Shown: piece after piece, positions 1 to 3,940 of the stretch
Layout: each line of letters begins with the position of its first letter
Numbering within the stretch: position 1 is the first letter of the stretch
From: Candidatus Eiseniibacteriota bacterium
Lineage (GTDB): Bacteria; JAFGKV01
Direction: 5' to 3'
NCBI GenBank assembly: GCA_025453925.1
Contig: JALOPK010000268.1
Location: 1 to 5,074 of the forward strand
DNA: 5,074 nucleotides
Program-made: the position numbers and the translations under genes
Notes under the pieces: generated by a model
Seen by the model: the letters and a program-made list of their open reading frames with translations, nothing else
Database searches by the model: none
What the model was told of the DNA's origin: nothing

Positions 1-322
1 GCTTGGTGAGGCTCGCCGCGCGCACCTTGTCATCCGGGTCCATGATCCCGGCGGATGAACCCGCGTCGCCGGCGGCCCCGGCCCAGATGCTGTCACCGCG
101 GGCGACGAGCGCCACTACGCCCGGGATGGATGAGTCGGCGGCGTACCACTCCACCACCGACTGGTAGTCCGTCAGCGGCGGTCCCGTGCTATCGGTGATG
201 GTGCACCCACCCAACAGGAGGAGACCCAGGGCGCTCACGCGGCACCCGGTGCCACCCGGCACCGTCGACGCGGGGGCCGCGGTCCGACGAGTGCGGGCGC
301 CCGACGCTGCAGTGGGCGGCAT
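1..322 (-). CDS. Serine hydrolase, beta-lactamase / D-Ala-D-Ala carboxypeptidase-like lipoprotein (N-terminal part only)
   Basis: The reading frame begins at an ATG whose first base is position 322 and runs out of the window at position 1, leaving 107 codons. Residues 28-40 form a hydrophobic stretch ending LLLLGGC, a plausible lipobox with Cys40 as the lipidated residue, so the protein is likely exported and membrane-anchored. After it comes 'IPGVVALVARGDSIW' (66-80), the usual first strand of class C beta-lactamase-like serine hydrolases (Pfam Beta-lactamase, PF00144). At 104-107 is SLTK, the SxxK catalytic motif with Ser104 as nucleophile and Lys107 as general base. The later YxN and HxG-type motifs lie outside the window, so substrate (peptidoglycan peptide, ester or beta-lactam) cannot be judged. 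The start lies one base after the TAA of the upstream membrane-protein gene, which implies one transcript and probable translational coupling. No clear Shine-Dalgarno site precedes it. The N-terminus before the hydrophobic core is long (about 27 residues), so an internal GTG at codon 21 is a possible alternative start. Confidence 0.82.
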   Translation of the reverse strand, partial: MPPTAASGARTRRTAAPASTVPGGTGCRVSALGLLLLGGCTITDSTGPPLTDYQSVVEWYAADSSIPGVVALVARGDSIWAGAAGDAGSSAGIMDPDDKVRAASLTK

Positions 323-323
323 C

Positions 324-1154
324 TTACCGGCCGAAGGACCCGGCAAGGAGATCCCTGTCGAAACCCGCTGCCGTCGTTCCTTCCCGTGCATACGCGTAGA
401 CCGACGCCTGAAACACGCTCTGGAGCGCCGACTGGACGAGCCCGAGCGCCACCACGTAGATGACACCGAGCACCACCAACGCCATGCCGGCGGCGAAGCT
501 GTCGGCCATGGCGAGCCCGCCCATCAGCATCACGAGGATCCCAGGTATGCCGAGGATGAACGACGCCAATCCGAAGCTGAAGGACCCGACGAGCTGTTGC
601 CCCCAGGTCTTCTTCAACAGCCGGACCGACTCCCGCACGGCTCCGATGGGATCGATGTCCTCCACGACGAGGATGGGGACCACGAGGAAGGTGCCGACCG
701 ACCAGGCCGTGCCGACGAGGCCGCTCACGATTTGGCCGAGTCTATTGGACCGTCCCTCGATCACGCGCAGGATCGTGCCGACGCTGGCGCACACCAAGGC
801 CCATTCGGCGATGAGGACGACTCTTGACCACGCGGCCTTGAAGCCATCGCGCACTGTCGGGTCTCCGCCACGGATGCGGATCAGAGCGGCGGCGATGATG
901 CCCGTGTTGAAGAACGACATGACGAAGTAGGTGCTGAAGTAGAAAGCGAATGCCATCACGATCTGCTCCAGGGTGAGCTGGTCGGGCATGTCGCGACTCC
1001 CCGAATACTGACGGGCCAGCGGAAAGGCGAAGGCGGCGATCACCAGCGCGCACGAGATGCCGGACAGAAGCGGGAACACCAGCAGCTCCCTGTCCTTTCG
1101 CAGCACGTCCCATGATGCCCGCATGAGCGACCAGGTTTGGGAGAGCTTCTCCAT
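324..1154 (-). CDS. DUF6159-like six-helix integral membrane protein
   Basis: This is a 276-residue membrane protein of unknown biochemical role. The frame is open upstream to 1265, but the start at 1154 is chosen because GGAGGA sits six bases before it and the protein then begins MEKLSQTWSLMRASWDVLRKD, as I recall for DUF6159 proteins: a short amphipathic cytoplasmic start followed by 'kDreLLvFPLLSG'. Hydrophobic segments are seen at about 24-46, 65-92, 109-130, 142-165, 192-214 and 221-248, giving six likely helices with both ends in the cytoplasm. The loop after helix 4 (about 166-187, 'EDIDPIGAVRESVRLLKKTWG') is charged. This recalls the 'D..... A.k.S..l....w' loop common in DUF4013/DUF6159-type and related membrane proteins. 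The gene is followed after one base by the lipoprotein serine hydrolase, so both are probably made together. The family assignment comes from memory of the N-terminal pattern and needs a profile search; that it is a real membrane-protein gene is secure. Confidence 0.88.
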   Translation of the reverse strand: MEKLSQTWSLMRASWDVLRKDRELLVFPLLSGISCALVIAAFAFPLARQYSGSRDMPDQLTLEQIVMAFAFYFSTYFVMSFFNTGIIAAALIRIRGGDPTVRDGFKAAWSRVVLIAEWALVCASVGTILRVIEGRSNRLGQIVSGLVGTAWSVGTFLVVPILVVEDIDPIGAVRESVRLLKKTWGQQLVGSFSFGLASFILGIPGILVMLMGGLAMADSFAAGMALVVLGVIYVVALGLVQSALQSVFQASVYAYAREGTTAAGFDRDLLAGSFGR

Positions 1155-1160
1155 ATTCAC

Positions 1161-1166
1161 TCCTCC
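1161..1166 (-). promoter_or_regulatory. Shine-Dalgarno site of the DUF6159-like gene
   Basis: On the minus strand GGAGGA is followed by a six-base spacer (GTGAAT) and then the ATG at 1154. This strong site decides the start: the longer in-frame candidate at 1265 has no such site and would put 37 polar, Arg-rich residues in front of the conserved N-terminus. Confidence 0.85.
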
Positions 1167-1284
1167 GATGAAAAGGTCCGACGGCCGGGCCTGGGTGCGA
1201 CGGCCGTCCGGCGCTTGCCTGGCTCGCAGGACCCTGGCTGTCAAGATCCATGCGCAGCGAATCAAGTGAACACTGTACCCCTCT

Positions 1285-1302
1285 GATTCACAATAGATTC
1301 AC
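1285..1302. repeat. Tandem 7-bp direct repeat, 11-bp period, possible operator
   Basis: GATTCAC occurs at 1285-1291 and again at 1296-1302, separated by AATA (on the minus strand: GTGAATC, TATT, GTGAATC). An 11-bp period places both copies on the same face of the helix, a layout used by many dimeric response regulators. A partial inverted copy (GTGAA) lies at 1266-1270. The site is about 130 bp upstream of the DUF6159-like start, a usual distance for a promoter-proximal regulator site. Function is inferred only from arrangement and location. Confidence 0.4.
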
Positions 1303-1411
1303 GAGTTGATCCCGGCGCATCGGGCAGCGGACGCGCGCCAGGGCGGGAGGAGAACCCCACGCGGATAGGGCCGAATGAGCAGAGGGCGGCTGCCGCGAGG
1401 GGGGAGGTGGG

Positions 1412-2305
1412 TCAGTCGGCAGTGCCCCGTCCGACGCCTGTCCGGTAGTCGAACTCGGATCCGAATATGCTGTGGGGGACGAAATAGACCAGAAGGGTTG
1501 CGACACCCGCGAGGTAGACCCAGCGGCGGCTGCGGCGTACACCCCTGTTCGCCAGAAGCGCGACTACCCAGAACACCAGTTCGACGAGCACCTTGTTGTC
1601 GGTCCAGTCGAATCCGAAGGGGACGCCCGACCACCAGACGCCGAAGGCATGCCACTGGACCAACGGGCCCAGCACGAAACCGCCCAACAGCAGGGACACG
1701 ATGGTGGCCCACAGCATCCACCGATAGCGGCCGTTCACCAGCGCCTCCACGGTCGTTCGGATCGCCAGCACCATGGAGAGGAATACTGCGAGGATGTGGA
1801 GCGCCAGAACCTCCATGGGTACCGCGCCTTTGTACCGCGCGACTACCGGGCGTTCCCCGGTCACCGATGTCGCGCCCGAGCCATCGTCTACCGTTACGAA
1901 GAATTCGTACTTGCCGGCGCGTTCGCCCAGGCTCGGAAGCACCACGCCAAGGCCTCGCATCGTCTCGGTGCGTCCGCGCCGGGAAAGCTCGAACTCTCCG
2001 CGTTCCATCGTGAGCCCTGCCCACTCGTCGTGGCTCTTGTAGCGCCGGTAGCGCACCGAGCCGCCCACACCCGGCGGAACCGGATCGCGGAGTACGAGCG
2101 CCAACCCGCGACCGATGGTCTCGCTGCGCGGGAATTTGTACGACACAGGACCTCCCGCGGTCGGGAGGACGCCCTCCAGGGGATAGGTCGGCCCGGTCTT
2201 GTCCTGATAGGCGAGGCAGCCAAGCGTGGCCGCCAGCGCGAGCATCCAGAGCCCCGTGCTCCTGAGTGTGCGCCATCGGCGGGGGGTCTGCGGTGATTCG
2301 GTCAT
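1412..2305 (-). CDS. Unrecognised five-helix membrane protein with an N-terminal extracytoplasmic domain
   Basis: This is a 297-residue protein that I cannot assign to a named family. The frame stays open far upstream, but that extension lies antisense to a real gene, so the ATG at 2305 is taken as start. It has no Shine-Dalgarno site. A basic N-terminus (RR, R) is followed by a signal-anchor-like helix at about 17-33. Residues 34-160 are polar and look extracytoplasmic, with beta-rich stretches such as 'GPVSYKFPRSETIG' and 'AGKYEFFVTVDDGSG'. This suggests a jelly-roll or Ig-like fold sensing or contacting something outside. Four further helices lie at about 164-187, 194-217, 237-253 and 262-281. 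The loop between helices 3 and 4 is rich in aromatics (HAFGVWWSG, FGFDW) and precedes a conserved-looking 'TDNK'. The C-terminus ends helix 5 with 'VPHSIFGSEFDY', which resembles the ending of hypothetical membrane proteins I recall from Bacteroidota-like genomes ('PHS.fGSElDY'). Cys30 lies at the end of the first helix, but the lipobox (TLGC) is poor. It is transcribed divergently from the SRPBCC gene. Confidence 0.82.
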   Translation of the reverse strand: MTESPQTPRRWRTLRSTGLWMLALAATLGCLAYQDKTGPTYPLEGVLPTAGGPVSYKFPRSETIGRGLALVLRDPVPPGVGGSVRYRRYKSHDEWAGLTMERGEFELSRRGRTETMRGLGVVLPSLGERAGKYEFFVTVDDGSGATSVTGERPVVARYKGAVPMEVLALHILAVFLSMVLAIRTTVEALVNGRYRWMLWATIVSLLLGGFVLGPLVQWHAFGVWWSGVPFGFDWTDNKVLVELVFWVVALLANRGVRRSRRWVYLAGVATLLVYFVPHSIFGSEFDYRTGVGRGTAD

Positions 2306-2475
2306 GGGCGTGATTCGTGGGTGGTGTGGGTTGTCGTCTGTGGCGATGGGAACTGAGGACCACGGCAAGGGGCCGCGCTGGTCCAATGGACAAGATACAC
2401 GACCATGGCCGTTTTGGTTGCCCCGGCAGTGTCGTTCGAGGCGGAGCCGGCTGGTTTCGGCAGCCCGCCGATGGC

Positions 2476-2505
2476 TTGACAAAGGCGTGATTCGAAGGTT
2501 GCCAT
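2476..2505 (+). promoter_or_regulatory. Candidate sigma70-type promoter of the SRPBCC-GyrI gene
   Basis: A perfect TTGACA at 2476-2481 is followed after 18 bases by TGCCAT (2500-2505), only a 3/6 match to the -10 consensus. The second copy of the 11-mer GGCGTGATTCG (2484-2494) lies in the spacer between the two boxes, where a bound protein could block polymerase. Transcription would begin near 2512, leaving a leader of about 75 bases to the ATG at 2588. The weak -10 keeps confidence low. Confidence 0.35.
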
Positions 2506-2576
2506 GAACGCGAAATCGGCCGCACCTGCGACGGCCGGGCGGAGTGGCTTCGTCGCCATCCTTTGGAGACCCGGTG

Positions 2577-2582
2577 AGGAGG
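2577..2582 (+). promoter_or_regulatory. Shine-Dalgarno site of the SRPBCC-GyrI gene
   Basis: AGGAGG is followed by GTTTC and the ATG at 2588, an ideal five-base spacing. It decides the start against the upstream in-frame ATG at 2504, which would add 28 polar residues before the N-terminal helix and has only a weak GAAGG in front. Confidence 0.85.
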
Positions 2583-2587
2583 GTTTC

Positions 2588-3604
2588 ATGCGCATACTCA
2601 AGGTCAGTGGGTTGGTCGTATTGGTCCTGGTGGTCGTGACAGCCGTTCTGGGGATCGTGGTTCCCAGGGACTACCTCGTGGTACGCAGCGTCAGCATCAG
2701 CGCACCTGCTGAGGTCGTGTTCAGTCACGTCAGGTTCTGGAAGAACTGGGAGGCATGGTCTCCCTGGGCGGAGAAGGATTCGACCCTCCAGGCCACGATC
2801 ACCGGAGAGGATGGGGCGATCGGATCGGTGTATGCGTGGACGGGCGACCCCGATGTCTCCGGCAGGGGAGAAATGGCCGTGACCGGCGTGACCCCCAACG
2901 AGGAGCTTCGCTATCACTTGCGTCTCCTCGAGCCCTGGGGGAGCGAATCCGATGGCCACATCCGCATCAAGCCTGCAGGCGGGGGCTCGCAGGTGAGCTG
3001 GGCGATGTATGGCCGGAACCCGTTCCCGTGGAACGTGGCCGGACTGTTCATGGGCATGGACAGGATGATCGGCCCTGACTTCGAACGGGGCCTCGGACTG
3101 CTCAAGGGTCTGGCTGAGAGGGATGCGGCCGCGTTGGCCCGGTATCCGGCTGCCGAAACGGAATTCCCCGGCGGGCGGTATGCGGCGGTCAGGGCCTCGG
3201 TGCCTATCCAGGGGATCAAGAGCTTTTTCATGGAGTCGTTGGGCGCTCTCCAGCAGGCAATTGACAAGGCCCGTGGAGTGCGGATGGCTGGCGCGCCGGT
3301 CGGTCTCTACTTCGAGTGGGATGACAAGGCGGGAACCACTGACTTGGCGGTGGGAATCCCGGTGAAAGGAGTTCTCCAGACCACCGACATCGGAATGATC
3401 GACCTGCCTCCCGCTCGTGCATTCAAGGTGGACTACTACGGTCCCTACGAGGGCATGCCCAGCGCCTACGGTTCGCTGTCCACCTACTTCCATGTCCACG
3501 ACCTGACGTTCAAGGCCCCCGCGATCGAGGAGTACGTGACCGACCCGGCCGCAGAACCCGACACCACCACGTGGCTGACGCGCATCTACTTTCTTGCGGA
3601 GTGA
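2588..3604 (+). CDS. Membrane-anchored SRPBCC domain fused to GyrI-like effector-binding domain
   Basis: This 338-residue protein is complete. Residues 4-24 form one strongly hydrophobic helix after a short basic start (MRILK), so it is anchored in the inner membrane with the rest probably outside, or it is an uncleaved signal. Residues about 30-178 match the SRPBCC (polyketide cyclase/dehydrase-like, START-like) pattern: 'SVSISAPAEVVFSHV' as first strand and helix, 'WKNWEAWSPWAEKD' next, then alternating strands and the long C-terminal helix 'GPDFERGLGLLKGLAER'. SRPBCC folds bind hydrophobic ligands in a deep cavity. Residues about 192-337 match the GyrI-like/AraC effector-binding domain: 'AGAPVGLYFEWD' (235-246), 'VDYYGPYEGMPSAYGSL' (281-297) and the closing 'EEYVTDPAAEPDTTTWLTRIYF' pattern (314-335), with the acidic E314/E315 and D319-P320 typical of this end. 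GyrI-like domains bind small, often cationic or amphipathic, compounds. There is no DNA-binding domain, so it is a ligand-binding or transfer protein rather than a transcription factor. This two-domain layout is known in bacteria but has no established function that I can name. Confidence 0.9.
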   Translation: MRILKVSGLVVLVLVVVTAVLGIVVPRDYLVVRSVSISAPAEVVFSHVRFWKNWEAWSPWAEKDSTLQATITGEDGAIGSVYAWTGDPDVSGRGEMAVTGVTPNEELRYHLRLLEPWGSESDGHIRIKPAGGGSQVSWAMYGRNPFPWNVAGLFMGMDRMIGPDFERGLGLLKGLAERDAAALARYPAAETEFPGGRYAAVRASVPIQGIKSFFMESLGALQQAIDKARGVRMAGAPVGLYFEWDDKAGTTDLAVGIPVKGVLQTTDIGMIDLPPARAFKVDYYGPYEGMPSAYGSLSTYFHVHDLTFKAPAIEEYVTDPAAEPDTTTWLTRIYFLAE

Positions 3605-3702
3605 GCGGTGCAGTCCCTCGTGGCATGCGCTGCGGACGGTGTGAGACCAGAGGATTGATGAGTCGAGGGAGAACGGGTCCTCGAGAGGCCGAAGCGATGG
3701 AG

Positions 3703-3724
3703 GGGCGGGTCACCGTGCCCGCCC
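3703..3724 (+). terminator. GC-rich stem-loop, possible terminator after the SRPBCC-GyrI gene
   Basis: GGGCGGG (3703-3709) pairs perfectly with CCCGCCC (3718-3724) across an eight-base loop. It lies about 100 bp past the stop codon of the upstream gene. No T tract follows on either strand, so it is not a classical intrinsic terminator. It could act as a pause site or 3' end stabiliser, or with Rho. Confidence 0.35.
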
Positions 3725-3754
3725 GAAAGCCCTAGGCCCAGCCTGCCTCGGCCA

Positions 3755-3784
3755 TTGACGGATAGCACATGGCGGGCGTAGGTT
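3755..3784 (+). promoter_or_regulatory. Weak candidate promoter upstream of the secreted protein gene
   Basis: TTGACG (3755-3760, 5/6 match to -35) is followed after 18 bases by TAGGTT (3779-3784, 3/6 match to -10). Location between the stem-loop and the next gene is reasonable. The match is poor enough that it may be chance. Confidence 0.22.
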
Positions 3785-3916
3785 TCAGGCGTGTAGTCTG
3801 TGCTCCAGGTGTTGCTCCCAACGCCCGCTACGCAGCACGGATGCCAAACAAGACCTCCAAAGGGGTGGGCGATGTCGGATCAGACTCATCGAAGCATGAG
3901 CCCCCGGGACTCCGGC

Positions 3917-3936
3917 GGACGACCCGGAGGTCGTCC
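3917..3936 (+). promoter_or_regulatory. Perfect hairpin covering the Shine-Dalgarno site of the secreted protein gene
   Basis: GGACGACC (3917-3924) and GGTCGTCC (3929-3936) are exact reverse complements across the loop CGGA. The only good Shine-Dalgarno sequence for the ATG at 3941, GGAGG at 3926-3930, lies in the loop and the first bases of the right arm. If the hairpin forms in the mRNA it would limit ribosome access. If translation instead starts at 3992, the hairpin lies wholly in the 5' leader. Structure is seen directly; a regulatory role is inferred. Confidence 0.5.
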
Positions 3937-3940
3937 CTCC

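Larger units (their letters stand above)
1155..1411. other. Intergenic leader region upstream of the DUF6159/hydrolase operon
   Basis: This 257-bp gap separates the stop of the upstream membrane protein from the start of the operon on the same strand. It must hold the end of one transcript and probably the promoter of the next. An AT-richer patch at about 1261-1310 contains a tandem repeat (see separate entry). I find no GC hairpin followed by a T tract that would serve as an intrinsic terminator, and no pair of -35/-10 boxes with convincing match and spacing. A TTGACA exists on the minus strand at 1244-1239 but has no acceptable -10 box at 16-18 bases. Confidence 0.5.
2306..2587. promoter_or_regulatory. 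Divergent intergenic region with repeated 11-mer
   Basis: These 282 bp lie between two start codons pointing away from each other, so both promoters must be here unless the genes are internal to longer transcripts. GGCGTGATTCG is present at 2307-2317 and 2484-2494, and the core GTGATTCG a third time at 2293-2300 just inside the minus-strand gene. A perfect odd palindrome, GTCCA-A-TGGAC, occurs at 2381-2391. A TTGACA at 2476-2481 suits a plus-strand -35 box. No convincing minus-strand promoter is visible; TATCTT (minus strand, about 2398-2393) resembles a -10 box but lacks a partner -35. Confidence 0.5.
3605..3940. other. Non-coding gap between the SRPBCC-GyrI gene and the secreted protein gene
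   Basis: These 336 bp hold no open frame with a credible ribosome site or protein-like composition; an ATG at 3769 opens 71 codons of Arg-rich, feature-less sequence. The gap contains a GC-rich stem-loop (3703-3724) and a possible promoter (3755-3783). Its right end holds the leader of the next gene, whose frame is already open from 3797, with ATGs at 3872 and 3896 that are less likely starts. Confidence 0.5.

Noticed and set aside
186-930. Plus-strand open frames of 213 and 156 codons antisense to the hydrolase and DUF6159-like genes.
   Set aside because: Compositions are rich in His/Arg/Asp or Met/Thr/Arg with no motif, while the minus strand encodes clear transmembrane helices and an SxxK hydrolase over the same bases.
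1239-1244. Perfect TTGACA on the minus strand upstream of the DUF6159-like gene.
   Set aside because: No -10-like hexamer lies 16-18 bases downstream (the sequence there is GC-rich), so a promoter cannot be supported from this box alone.
1390-1400. Palindrome GCGGC-T-GCCGC (about 1387-1397) considered as a terminator of the five-helix membrane protein gene.
   Set aside because: A one-base centre cannot form a hairpin loop without losing much of the stem, and no T tract follows on the minus strand.
1299-2525. Minus-strand 408-codon frame and plus-strand 212- and 274-codon frames over the five-helix membrane protein.
   Set aside because: All are Arg/Pro/His-rich shadow translations; only the frame ending at 1412 gives hydrophobic helices with charged loops.
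2306-3499. Minus-strand open frame of nearly 700 codons that runs from 3499 through the membrane-protein gene to 1412.
   Set aside because: The part upstream of 2305 is antisense to the well-supported SRPBCC-GyrI gene and crosses the divergent intergenic region; its translation is low-complexity, His/Arg/Gly-rich and lacks any domain. Stop-free antisense frames are common in GC-rich DNA.
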